DNA of 64,000 nt from the NCBI GenBank assembly GCA_026707585.1, contig JAPOWQ010000029.1, forward strand, positions 293,362-357,361. Reading direction: 5' to 3'. Position numbers and translations under genes: made by a program. Position 1 is the stretch's first letter; the number at the start of each line of letters is the position of its first letter. This document shows positions 29,901-37,218 of the stretch, piece by piece. This stretch comes from Chloroflexota bacterium (GTDB lineage Bacteria; Chloroflexota; UBA11872). The notes under the pieces are model-generated. The model was not told the origin of the DNA. It did no database searches and saw nothing but the letters and a program-made list of their open reading frames with translations.

Positions 29901-30246
29901 CACTCGCGACAACAGGGTCAGCATGACGGATACGCAGGCTGTCACGTCGGTCAACGAAGGGGATGGATTCCTGCTCTGCGTTGTTCCAGTACAGGGTGAA
30001 GTCGCGGACTTGGAGTTACCAACTATTCGAGAGAGTATGCTCTTCGTGGCCAACATCGGCCCACGCCTGGACGAATTCTGCAGCAATCTCAATGCTCTCA
30101 ACGCATTTAGAGAAACCATTACGTCGGAAGACGCCGAGGGTATTCAGCTGGAAGTTGATTCTGCCAACGCGAGAATTCGTGTCGCCAACTCCGTATGGGA
30201 AAATCACGGAATTCGGCTTGAGGATCTCCCATCCAGGATACAATAG
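26944..30246 (+). CDS. Giant HSP90-like (sacsin N-terminal type) ATPase with C-terminal DUF3883-like nuclease domain
   Basis: 1100 residues from the GTG at 26944 (GAGGAG 9 bp upstream). The first 200 residues form a GHKL/HSP90-like ATPase of the sacsin type: N-box WELLQNARDA with Glu45, Asn49 and Asp52, then FRHNGRPF at 74-81 and glycine box GRYGSGFLT at 104-112. The long middle region (about 300-900) has no domain I can name. Near the C-terminus, from about residue 935, lies a PD-(D/E)XK-like fold: GSDFAIEF (Asp960) and WLVEVKAT (Glu983, Lys985), as in DUF3883-type modules. ATP-driven dimer closure could gate a nuclease. Such GHKL-plus-nuclease proteins (MORC/paraMORC-like and sacsin-like) are known from restriction and conflict loci. 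The upstream protease and the island setting suggest phage defence. Confidence 0.87.
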   Translation: MTMPKNEFDSIISQVLTDNTAQSVLNHLTTLESNRARVRTRWIWELLQNARDASANPDADLIASIEQSDDEVVFRHNGRPFEREEIIHLIYHGSTKVDNPEDLGRYGSGFLTTHLLSPEIGVSSQLEDGRRFNFQLKRDVGSVGELSKSMQGAATAFVNSLSNGLRTGSSYTTEFRYPLRNDASEVVAEGIATLKRCAPFVVAFNREFSSIRIESSGNTVEFRVSGRQSMKQNQFELVTVVETKNGNGMAREYLVAQGEKSSVAIPVGSVTDGRVVLPIDHTPRLFLGFPLMGTENFSFPAVINSFRFSPTEHRDGVFLWQAEDTPDAANQENQAVIEEACELLTQMLRFVACSGWRKAYLLAEIPEIQTQTWLNEERLRECLAELLIERIRETPAVLSESGGALSPQDAELPLAGTAEGVVTLWDLLAEWQEEQDIWPRRDEAFGWSNAVRSWARLTDFEVSSFIEGLDGRKLASRVHRVSRDQSATTRTHRVSQLASQLKEGVSAIDWLDRLIGFLRNEGLGEVVSEHRIVPSQEASLRVLPQLHRDAGISEELKNVADFLGWRIRPSLRDPRIASVSEELGLGDWDNAYVVGKLSRRIRERADEDPDDDFRKASIELFTWMVQQEAWEALRGYPAVSRMLGPDQPTAVVYLPNNDQDVEPPLAPVGAWPEDLRPFADLFPPNRILADDFLRAFPNADDWRPLVELHLVRTDILNPRSVSFDRFYPDQPLDDAVDHRTVNEVEVTDVWRQSETINRVRDSQERAGLFWRFLSEYLVPRNIHSLDAHTADCECGDSHRYFPAAWLEPVRENSWVRLANGRRDRPNARSLANLMKASGWTPSSSDRDSAVDKLLEAIDVSRFDLILESVAEDNDSRAAVHSAFTDILETAKGNVDDLAHVPQYLEDLRNDEALPEVLNERRERRRQVQENQHLGSQIEVLVKQSLEGEGFTVRRTGIGSDFAIEFNDITRLELAKSGRTWLVEVKATRDNRVSMTDTQAVTSVNEGDGFLLCVVPVQGEVADLELPTIRESMLFVANIGPRLDEFCSNLNALNAFRETITSEDAEGIQLEVDSANARIRVANSVWENHGIRLEDLPSRIQ

Positions 30247-30668
30247 TGAGATAGTAATACCCTCCGCTATCACTTTGAGACGATTTCATAAGTGAGAGTC
30301 TAATGAGATCTTTTGGCATACATGGTTCGGCAAGGGGAGGGTATCAACACTGCGGCTTCCTCAAGTCTGCTGCGGTCTTTGTCCTGTGCTGATCGTCTCG
30401 ACTTCTCGCTGCTACTCCAGCGCCGACTTGAACATCGAGAGGGCGGTGGTCTCGACCGGAATCGAATCGCCGACCTTTTCAACGCCATTGCGGCGACGGG
30501 TCAGGGCCGCTGCGACGCTCGTCGGCAACGTGCTCGGCGAGCGTGTTGAGGTTCAGCACGACGAGCTCGGACAGGACGGGCACCGAGCGTAGGCTACAAA
30601 GGTGTCGGGTAACTACGGTTCGCAGGCCGTCGGCGGTCTTGGGGACCTGTTCGAGTTCTGGGGAAGTG
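30247..30668. other. Gap of about 420 bp between convergent genes
   Basis: No gene recognised. The middle part (about 30440-30660) is GC-richer than its surroundings and has only short, biased frames, so it may be a remnant of unrelated DNA. Confidence 0.45.
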
Positions 30669-31358
30669 TCAACCGAGGTGTTGAGGGAGGCCAGCCTCGG
30701 CAATTTCACCAATTTCGTTCCAAGATAGTACGTTCTGTTCCTTCATCCATCCTTTGGAGATCATAAACTTCACTTGAGTCGTGCGCGTTAAGCTTGCAAT
30801 CTTACCTGCGTTGCCGACGATGAATGCGATCACAGTCTTATTGCTAGATATCAAATCGATAAGGATTCTAGCCATCACATACTGACGAATCATCTGGTGC
30901 ACCAGGACATACGCGCGATTCGTGCCCAGATCGCCTTCGTCCTTAGCCTCACCGATAAAGAGATGCCTCGGGGTTTGTAGGACAATGTCTATCTCTGTTC
31001 TCGCAAGATTGTCAGACAATTTGTCGGAATGCGACGCATCATAGTTGCAGTCCTTCAGATTGTTAAATCCTCTGAAACCCTCTATTGCCTCACGCAAACT
31101 ATAAAAGTGATTCCGATAGCTCTGTGCAAAGCAATCGGATAGTTCCCCGGCCTTGAGAGATTCTCTTTCTAAGTAGTCACGCATCCCTTTCCAAAACAGC
31201 TCAATCTGAATGTCCCTACTTGGAGTGTCTTCGGGCTCGCCCAGTCGCTGGGCAAGAACTGCACGGGCTGAGTCGCACTCGATGAATGGAGCGAAGTATC
31301 GGGCCGTTCTCCAGTTTTCTGTCCTGTTACTGATCCCTAGAATTGTCACGGCATCCAC
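30669..31358 (-). CDS. PD-(D/E)XK nuclease-like protein
   Basis: 229 residues, GTG start. The middle has the layout of a restriction-endonuclease-like core: TEIDIVLQTPRHLFIGEAKD, with Asp124 on one strand and Glu137-Ala-Lys139 on the next, giving D-(x12)-ExK. A helix rich in Gln and aliphatic residues follows (VHQMIRQYVMARILID) and then a strand (VIAFIVGN). The N-terminal 100 residues carry no recognised motif. It runs convergent to the ATPase gene, is similarly AT-rich, and is the last gene before the next repeat module. It may be a stand-alone nuclease of the same defence locus. Confidence 0.72.
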   Translation of the reverse strand: MDAVTILGISNRTENWRTARYFAPFIECDSARAVLAQRLGEPEDTPSRDIQIELFWKGMRDYLERESLKAGELSDCFAQSYRNHFYSLREAIEGFRGFNNLKDCNYDASHSDKLSDNLARTEIDIVLQTPRHLFIGEAKDEGDLGTNRAYVLVHQMIRQYVMARILIDLISSNKTVIAFIVGNAGKIASLTRTTQVKFMISKGWMKEQNVLSWNEIGEIAEAGLPQHLG

Positions 31359-31379
31359 GTGGAATCAGGCATGGGTCGC

Positions 31380-31425
31380 TGGTGTGCCTAGCGAGACTCG
31401 AACTACGCAGGCTAGCATTTAGATG
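31380..31425 (-). other. tRNA 3'-end-like remnant at an island joint
   Basis: Read on the minus strand, the core TTTAGATG-like stretch is followed by GTAGTTCGAGTCTCGC and then TAGGCACACCA. This resembles a T-loop, an acceptor strand and CCA. The T-stem does not pair well, so it is not a functional tRNA. It sits directly before repeat module C, as the tRNA-Arg fragment sits before module A. Confidence 0.45.
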
Positions 31426-32064
31426 TACGGCCGTGACACACACCCCTCGCGAGCCATCCCAAACCTGTTACGGCGCTGCGGCCGATCTACAGGCCGTTGC
31501 CCTCTTCCAGGAACAATGGCACCGGACTTCTACCCTAATTCTGGGAAAATTCCGCCTGCGCCAGCGCCAGAAACTCGCGCGTCACCGCCTCCACCGCCGG
31601 GCGCCGATAGGCGGCCCAGAGGTGCTGCCGGCTGCGCAGACCCAAGCGCGCCGCAATGACGGCCATCGGCTGGCCGTCGCAGAAGAGCTGCAGTGCCAGG
31701 GCCTGCCGCGGGGTCAGAATCGCCGAGGCCTGCTCAGTCGCCCGCTGCAGGAGCGCCCGCGTTGCGTGCACGTCGGCGAAGGCACTGCGTCGGAAGCGCC
31801 GGCGCGCGAGCCGTTGGACGCCCGGCAGGCCGACTAAAGGCGAGTCGAGCAGGCGATAACCGTCGGCGCGGTGCCGCAGCGCGTCGTCGACCCATTGATA
31901 GTAGACGGCGAATGATCGGCGGCCGCGGCGGGCTGCGCGGCGCGCGTGGGGCCGCCGGGAGATCGATGAAGCCGCGGCTTGGGGCATCCGACTCCTAGTG
32001 GTGCACGGGCGGTCGTACCTCAGAGTGCCGAGCCTAGGCTCCGGGAGGAAGGCAGGATTCCGTA
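31418..32064. repeat. Repeat module copy C (647 bp), the copy with an intact gene
   Basis: Begins TTTAGATGTACGGC, a variant of the tRNA core plus the module's first bases (copy A CTTAGAAGTACGGC), and ends GGCAGGATTCCGTA. It contains the uninterrupted HTH gene. Confidence 0.88.
31535..31987 (-). CDS. Small arginine-rich helix-turn-helix protein repeated at island joints (intact copy)
   Basis: 150 residues. A basic N-terminus (RRPHARRAARRGRRSF) is followed by YYQWVDDALRHRADGYRLLD and another basic helix. Residues about 90-140 form a helix-turn-helix with LTPRQALALQLFCDGQP and IAARLGLRSRQHLWAAYRRP, resembling sigma-70 region 4 or LuxR-type DNA-binding helices. No other domain is present, so it should bind DNA. 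Copies A and B elsewhere in the island are broken. Each copy lies 100-120 bp from a tRNA-core sequence and points away from it. A role in integration, excision or control of the element is suggested by position only; the family is not one I can name. Confidence 0.7.
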   Translation of the reverse strand: MPQAAASSISRRPHARRAARRGRRSFAVYYQWVDDALRHRADGYRLLDSPLVGLPGVQRLARRRFRRSAFADVHATRALLQRATEQASAILTPRQALALQLFCDGQPMAVIAARLGLRSRQHLWAAYRRPAVEAVTREFLALAQAEFSQN

Positions 32065-32275
32065 CTCTTACTCAGCGAGCTTCCACGACGCATGCGCGCT
32101 GGGTCGGCATCCCCGCATAGCCGACCGATTCTCATAAGTGGAGGTTCGCAAGACTAAATGCGACTTGGATCCAGTGCCAGGTGTGGAGCACTACGATGTC
32201 TTATGCAGCGAATTAAGGCCCACAGTAGTTTCGCGCCTGGTGCTTAGCACAAGGCCTGTGGGGCACTGGCACCCA

Positions 32276-32479
32276 TCACGGGAGTGCATCAGATTGGGTG
32301 ACGGTAGACTCCAGTAGATCACGGTGCTTAGCCGGCGTGAGTTCAGCCATGGCCGAAGTGATTTGATCTTCCCGCCCGACAGGAACTGCCAACTTAGTCT
32401 CAAATCTCGGAATCGTGGTAACAAAGACTTGCATTTCCAAGTCCAACTGGGCAGTACTCTGAATGCGATCAACATTCAT
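32276..32479 (-). CDS. Small hypothetical protein
   Basis: 67 residues: MNVDRIQSTAQLDLEMQVFV then TTIPRFETKLAVPVGRED. Composition is normal for a coding gene (mixed Glu, Asp, Thr, Val) and AT-richer than the next kilobase. AAAGGA lies about 10 bp before the ATG. No domain is recognised. It lies just beyond repeat module C on the same strand as its HTH gene. Confidence 0.42.
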   Translation of the reverse strand: MNVDRIQSTAQLDLEMQVFVTTIPRFETKLAVPVGREDQITSAMAELTPAKHRDLLESTVTQSDALP

Positions 32480-32764
32480 TCCATGTAGGTCCTTTCCCTA
32501 CACCGTTGGTTCGGCCCTAGATGTCGCGTAGCCCCGGGAGAGTCCCGGCGCTGCCCTGGGCTACCCTGCAGCCACCACTCAAGCGATGCATTACCCGGCG
32601 GCCTCGGACGGGCCGCTGGCGAGCTCGTGTGGTAACGGGTTATCCGACCGGGGGGCCGGCCGCGGTCGCTGCACGGGTAGCCCCGAAGGAACCCCGTGGG
32701 CTCGCTGGGACAATAAGAGCAGCGGCAACACACCCGCCGCCCACCATCCACGCGCGCTCGCTGA

Positions 32765-33175
32765 CGGCAAGGCAAGCCACGGTCACAACCGGTCTGGGCC
32801 GACGCCTCGGGCCCAACCCCAGGAGCCCGCAAACTCGCGGCCCAGAGCGCCGCGCGAGCAGCGGCCGAGGCTCAGCTGGAGCGGGCGACGCAACGCAAGC
32901 ACGTGGCCATGGTGGTCGGGATCTTTGCCGCATTGGCCGTCGGGCAGTCGGTTTGAATTGCCAAAGAGCCATCCAACAGACCGCGCCGCGAAACTGTCAG
33001 TGTGGTTGGCAAGCTGGTGGGCATCAGCCGGTCGGAGTGCGAGCTATACGCCAACCATTGGCAGCAAGAACGCAACCAGATCAAGCGCATGGAGTACGCA
33101 GCCTACTACAACGATTGGAGTCGGTGCCCGCAGACGCTCGGGACGATGGCGGACATGCTGGGGATTGGCCGCTAG
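32765..33175 (+). pseudogene. Two short same-frame segments split by one TGA: coiled coil/TM, then a small helical protein
   Basis: In a single frame, bases up to 32957 encode an Ala-rich helix (LAAQSAARAAAEAQLERATQ) running into a transmembrane-like VAMVVGIFAALAVGQSV. A TGA follows, then from the GTG at 33002 to the TAG at 33175 come VVGKLVGISRSECELYANHW and YNDWSRCPQTLGTMADMLGI. Neither part has a good ATG start with a ribosome site. It may be one damaged gene or two tiny ones. The second part looks the more protein-like. Confidence 0.35.
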
Positions 33176-33468
33176 GAGCTAGCCCCGTCTGCCCGGAAGA
33201 CAGGGGCCGACCAGAGCATGCCAAGACAAGCTCTATATACGTCCAGGGCTGGGCGGCGAGTGGGTACATTGGACTAATGCCGGGCGCAGGAGATTGCGCC
33301 GAGGCCCAGTTCCCAGGTGTGCCCGAAGGCTTCCCGTTCGTTGCGGCCTCAGTCAAAGGTAGTGTCGGAGTTTGAGACTGTGGGCTGACTGGCGCCGTTC
33401 GTACGGTGTGGCCCGGTGGCGGGACTTGGGGGACTTCCCATTTTCCTACCTACGACGGATGTGGCAAA

Positions 33469-34170
33469 ATGAGCATCCTTTCCCTTTCGATTCCGGCCAT
33501 GCCGTTTCCACCCACGTTCTACGGACTGGACACCGACCGGGAGTTGGCTCGTCTTGAGTTAGGCCCCAACGCGCAGGATCGCTTTGTCGACGCAGTTGAG
33601 GCAGGTCACATCGACGCCGGACAAGCGACGACTTACAGCGCGCGGTCCGATGCCGGGTCCAGGCGGTGGTACCGCATGGTGCAAGTACTTCGCGAGCGCC
33701 TACATGTGGATCTCGGTTGGCATAAGAAGGACACCGGCGGGTGCACGCTGTCGCTCCGGCCCGATGGCCTCATCGCTGTCCAGGTGGCGAGAGGTACGTA
33801 CAGGACAGGTCTGCCAGGCTACGGCCCGTCATTTGCCAACCCAAAGGGCGTGTACACGGTGCGGGCCGCCGACATCAACCAGATGGTTATGCGCGATCCG
33901 CTGACCGGCCAAACCATGGCTACGGTACCGAAGTACAGCGATACGCCTCCCCCGTGGGTTACATGGTTTTTGATGTACTACGTGGACCGGACCGAGGACA
34001 GTCTAGAAGTGCGGTCGGAACTATCGCTGCTCAATAGCCTAAGCGCCGATGGTAGGGCCTGTACATGGGGGCAGCGCAACGTGATTCGGTCGATGCCCAT
34101 CACGGATGAACCGGCAATTGGCCTCCCGCCTGAGTCAACCGGCGACGCGGACATTAGGCGACAGGCCTAG
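33469..34170 (+). CDS. Hypothetical protein paired with an XRE-ImmA peptidase
   Basis: 233 residues from the ATG at 33469. There is no signal peptide, membrane segment or named domain. The sequence is soluble and mixed, with LGPNAQDRFVDAVEAGHIDA, a region rich in aromatic and Arg residues (SRRWYRMVQVLRERLHVDLG) and WVTWFLMYYVDRTEDSLEV toward the C-terminus. Its TAG shares one base with the GTG of the next gene, an XRE-ImmA/IrrE protease, so the two are translationally coupled. In such pairs the ImmA protein commonly controls or cleaves its partner. This gene could encode the controlled factor or a toxin. Confidence 0.65.
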   Translation: MSILSLSIPAMPFPPTFYGLDTDRELARLELGPNAQDRFVDAVEAGHIDAGQATTYSARSDAGSRRWYRMVQVLRERLHVDLGWHKKDTGGCTLSLRPDGLIAVQVARGTYRTGLPGYGPSFANPKGVYTVRAADINQMVMRDPLTGQTMATVPKYSDTPPPWVTWFLMYYVDRTEDSLEVRSELSLLNSLSADGRACTWGQRNVIRSMPITDEPAIGLPPESTGDADIRRQA

Positions 34171-35255
34171 TGCTCGAATCCCAGGTGACCCTGAGTCCCA
34201 GCCGCCTGACCTTGGCGCGCCACCTGCGTGGGCAGACCAAAGTGGAGCTAGCGGCAGCCAGTGGTATTTCCCGACGGAGCCTTGCGAACTATGAAGCCGG
34301 GCGCTCGCTTCTCGGCCAATCGGCGGCCATGCGGCTAGCCCAAGTGTTGAATGTGTCTATCGAGTTTCTCATGGCCGCCGAAGTGGACCCGCCACCGGCG
34401 GAAGCCATCAGCTTTCGGTCGCTCAGCAGGTTGCCGGCCCGGACCCGTGACCGCGCCTGTGCCTTGGCCACGTTGGCCAGCCACTTGTCCGACTGGCTGA
34501 CTGACAAGATTGATCTACCGGAGGCCGACCTACCCGACTGGCAGTACGTGAACCCGGAAGCGGCGGCCGAGGGCCTACGCGCTCAGTGGGGTCTTGGCGT
34601 AGAACCATGCCCGCCACTGGTCCCGTTGCTGGAAGCTCATGGGGTGAGGGTTTTTTCTTTGGCCAGGCTCGCAAACCAGTGGGTTGGGCTAGACGGGCTG
34701 TCGTTCTGGCATGGGACCACGCCCATTGTGTTGATCGACACGGCCATGCCCACGTCGCGACTCCGCATGTCATTGGCCCATGAACTGGGTCACTTGGTTC
34801 TCCACAAAGCACACGGATTGGCCGATCGTCGTGTGACCGAGCACGAGGCCGCCAAGTTTGCGTCGGCATTTTTGTTACCAAGTAACAGCCTGACGACCTG
34901 CGGCGTCCGCACATACAACGTGGAAGCCATCGTGCAACTCAAGGCGGTGTGGGGTGCATCCGTGGCGGCCCTAGCACGGCGGCTGTACGAGATCAAGATG
35001 TTGTCCGAGTGGAACTACCGACAGGTCTTCATTCAACTCAGCATTCTGGGCTGGCGGAAGGGCGAGCCGGAGGACACCGAGCGCCCGCTACCTAGTGAGG
35101 CGTCGGTCCTGCTCCGCAAGGTCTTCACGACCTTACGGACAGACGGTACGACCCGCCCAGCCGTGGCCAAAGCTCTCCATCTGGAGATGGACGACCTCGA
35201 TGCTCTGTTGGTCGGGTTGGTTCCCACCACCGTGGCGCCCGTAGCCACCCCCTAG
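34170..35255 (+). CDS. XRE-family helix-turn-helix protein with ImmA/IrrE zinc peptidase domain
   Basis: 361 residues from a GTG overlapping the previous stop. Residues 12-60 are an XRE helix-turn-helix (LTLARHLRGQTKVELAAASG, then RSLANYEAGRS). From about residue 150 it is an ImmA/IrrE-type (DUF955) metallopeptidase with zinc motif HELGH at 204-208 and a downstream EHEAAKFASAFLLPS segment supplying the third ligand and substrate groove. Proteins of this layout sense a signal and cleave or derepress a partner in mobile elements and toxin-antitoxin loci. The coupled upstream gene is the obvious partner. GC content here is close to the chromosome. Confidence 0.88.
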   Translation: MLESQVTLSPSRLTLARHLRGQTKVELAAASGISRRSLANYEAGRSLLGQSAAMRLAQVLNVSIEFLMAAEVDPPPAEAISFRSLSRLPARTRDRACALATLASHLSDWLTDKIDLPEADLPDWQYVNPEAAAEGLRAQWGLGVEPCPPLVPLLEAHGVRVFSLARLANQWVGLDGLSFWHGTTPIVLIDTAMPTSRLRMSLAHELGHLVLHKAHGLADRRVTEHEAAKFASAFLLPSNSLTTCGVRTYNVEAIVQLKAVWGASVAALARRLYEIKMLSEWNYRQVFIQLSILGWRKGEPEDTERPLPSEASVLLRKVFTTLRTDGTTRPAVAKALHLEMDDLDALLVGLVPTTVAPVATP

Positions 35256-35574
35256 CGGCTGCCAGTAGGCTCCTCGGCCATGTGGACCCACAGCTATTAC
35301 GCCGGGGCGGTTCGGCCTTGATCTCGAACTGGATCACACGGGTAAATGCGTCGTGACCGATAGGCAGGTCTCGAAGGGCCTGCATCAGTTGCCAGGTTGC
35401 CGATACATTCCCATGCGATTCCCAGCGAGTCTCGCCTGAGGGACACTCCAGCAGGCTGGCGAGCTTCGGGAGCGACGCATTGAGTTCGGCGTCGCAGTCC
35501 ATACACGAGACCTTGACGGCCACAAGGTCGACAGTTTCAAACTCGATGGGGTCTACTTGTCCATCATGGGCCAA
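35125..35574 (-). CDS. Hypothetical protein, 3' part doubtful
   Basis: The open frame starts with a TTG. The first 95 residues look genuine (VDPIEFETVDLVAVKVSCMD, then LASLLECPSGETRWESHGNV and DAFTRVIQFEIKAEPP), with a CMDC pair. The final third runs antisense to the end of the ImmA gene and is Arg/Trp/Pro-rich, as shadows are. Either a frameshift removed the true end near 35280 or the frame is fortuitous. No function can be given. Confidence 0.3.
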   Translation of the reverse strand: MAHDGQVDPIEFETVDLVAVKVSCMDCDAELNASLPKLASLLECPSGETRWESHGNVSATWQLMQALRDLPIGHDAFTRVIQFEIKAEPPRRNSCGSTWPRSLLAAARGWLRAPRWWEPTRPTEHRGRPSPDGELWPRLGGSYRLSVRS

Positions 35575-35911
35575 GTGTACTCTACCAGAGGTCAGAAAGG
35601 GCTCACACAGTTAGTGACGGTCTCTGGGCTGCGACTGTATGCAGTCGTCGATACCCGACGACGTTCGGCCCAGACAATCGGCAGGCAAGGGTATAGTTGT
35701 CGGCCGTGGGCGACAGAGAGGGAGCCACAGCTCTTCCTCCACGGTAGGGAGCCGGTATGTGCTCTCTGGCTTCACACGTGCGAGGCGCGTCTAGAAGGCT
35801 ATGCCCCAAGGCTTGCGAGTTCCTTAGGTTAGGGTGCCCGCCCAAGGGTACGGTCGATGACCTGCTGTATACGACCCACCTCCTGGGTCAGGGTGTAAGC
35901 CATGGCGCCGG
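35575..35911. other. Gap of about 340 bp, nothing recognised
   Basis: Only short frames with biased composition. No repeats or hairpins stood out by eye. Confidence 0.4.
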
Positions 35912-36115
35912 TCAGAAGCGCAACGTCAGAGGTGCCTGCAAGGGACTGGCCCAGCTGCCGAAATCGTGCTTCACCATGGCCAGCGCGCACTCCGCACACA
36001 AGCGGGCCAGCCCGGCCGTTCCGTCTTCGACCTCACGACCCTCTGTATAGGTACAGACGCGGCCCGCTTGGTGATACACCGTCGGCTTGGGCGGAACGTG
36101 ACAGAACTCGCTCAT
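35912..36115 (-). CDS. Small cysteine-containing protein, possible zinc-binding
   Basis: 67 residues from the ATG at 36115, with AAAGG about 8 bp upstream. MSEFCHVPPKPTVYHQAGRV, then CTYTEG and LARLCAECALAMVKHDFG: Cys5, His6, His16, Cys21, then CAEC and a later His could form a small metal site. Such short zinc-ribbon-like proteins are common in phages and mobile elements. The family is unknown. Confidence 0.45.
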   Translation of the reverse strand: MSEFCHVPPKPTVYHQAGRVCTYTEGREVEDGTAGLARLCAECALAMVKHDFGSWASPLQAPLTLRF

Positions 36116-36519
36116 CGTGGACCTTTCGTTCGGTGATGGCTTTGGTCGGCGCGGCCACGTGGCAGGTGCAGGCGACAAGCTCTAGACGAGCGACAGTCGC
36201 CACCGCCACTAGTAGCGGCGCAGTCTATGGGCTTAGCCCCTTGTCGACCACCTGTCTACGACGTGTCGCGCGGCTCACTGGGCGACGGCTCTTCGCTGGG
36301 CGCCGCGCAGGACCTAGACGTGGAAGGGCCGTTCAGGGTACCGAACCTGGCCGCCCAGGCTCTGGCCCGCAACGGCCTGCCAGTAGTTTAGTCCACGTGG
36401 AGTTCGAGGCCCCGGTCCTCACGGGCCGCCACCTTGGCGGCGACAGCCGCTTCTCGGTGGGACCGAGCCGGGCAAGCGTCACCTAAGCGAGCGGCCCGTT
36501 GCAGCACGGCCAAGGCATT
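36116..36519. other. Gap of about 400 bp, nothing recognised
   Basis: Plus-strand frames across this stretch are Arg/Ser/Thr-rich shadows, and no family resemblance was found on either strand. Confidence 0.4.
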
Positions 36520-36705
36520 TCAGAACTCGCAGGTACAGCGCGGATGCTGGGCGACTTCCCGATTGACAAGCGTGTTTAGGGCTCTACACGTGGGACACCC
36601 GCAGGTTGCGTCGGCCGCTGTGTCTGGGTCCAGGTCGTACCCGTGGACCTTGGTGTGGGCAATGTGGCCCAGTACCACTTTCATGAGGGCGGTTGGCAAC
36701 TTCAC
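36520..36705 (-). CDS. Small cysteine-rich protein, possible zinc ribbon
   Basis: 61 residues from a GTG: VVLGHIAHTKVHGYDLDPDT, then CGCPTCRALNTLVNREVAQH and PRCTCEF. The CxCxxC and a terminal CxC suggest a metal-binding knuckle. No clear ribosome site. It lies on the same strand as the neighbouring small genes, so the three minus-strand genes here may form a unit. Confidence 0.4.
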   Translation of the reverse strand: MKLPTALMKVVLGHIAHTKVHGYDLDPDTAADATCGCPTCRALNTLVNREVAQHPRCTCEF

Positions 36706-36759
36706 CGCCGCAGCTTAGCGGGTGGTCGGCCATGGATCGTCGCACTTGTGGTGGGCCGA

Positions 36760-37218
36760 TTAGACCCGCTCTAGCCAGAACTGCATGAGGTAGTCGTAAG
36801 CCATGTTGAAATCCTTGAGGTGCGAATAGCGAAACCTCGCTCGACATATGCCGTAGACCTCGTTGGTCGGCGTATAGCGAACCACGTCACCATTGGTGCG
36901 ATTTCGGACAACGAATAGGTGCGGACTGGCGGGCGTTGCTGGACTGTGCGTCCCAGCAGTCACCGGTCTCGGCATAGGTATGGGTCTTGGCGCTGGGGTC
37001 GGCCGCACCAGATGTCGTTTGTGTTCGAGTTGACCATCACGGGCGTAGCCATGGTTGTCGACGTCGGTCTGACCTTGGGCCAACTGGCATGGGAATGCTG
37101 CACGGCCTTGCGAATCAATGACAAGATGGCGTGTCGCAATGCTGTCGCACGTGGTTGGCGTCGGCGTGGACGTCGGCCGCGGCACCGCCTGTCGGGGTGC
37201 GCGGGCGCCCGGTAACAT
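36760..37218 (-). CDS. Hypothetical protein with Pro-rich middle
   Basis: 152 residues. The C-terminal third looks protein-like (PHLFVVRNRTNGDVVRYTPT, then YSHLKDFNMAYDYLMQFWLE), while residues 60-95 are a Pro/Arg linker. The N-terminal part is weak, and an overlapping minus-strand frame upstream (HAILSLIRKAVQHSHASWPK) may be the true N-terminus displaced by a frameshift. No domain is recognised. Confidence 0.38.
   Translation of the reverse strand: MLPGARAPRQAVPRPTSTPTPTTCDSIATRHLVIDSQGRAAFPCQLAQGQTDVDNHGYARDGQLEHKRHLVRPTPAPRPIPMPRPVTAGTHSPATPASPHLFVVRNRTNGDVVRYTPTNEVYGICRARFRYSHLKDFNMAYDYLMQFWLERV

Noticed and set aside
32521-33375. 284-codon plus-strand frame and an overlapping 198-codon frame
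   Set aside because: Both are Arg/Pro/Ser-rich and conflict with a third frame whose translation looks more protein-like.
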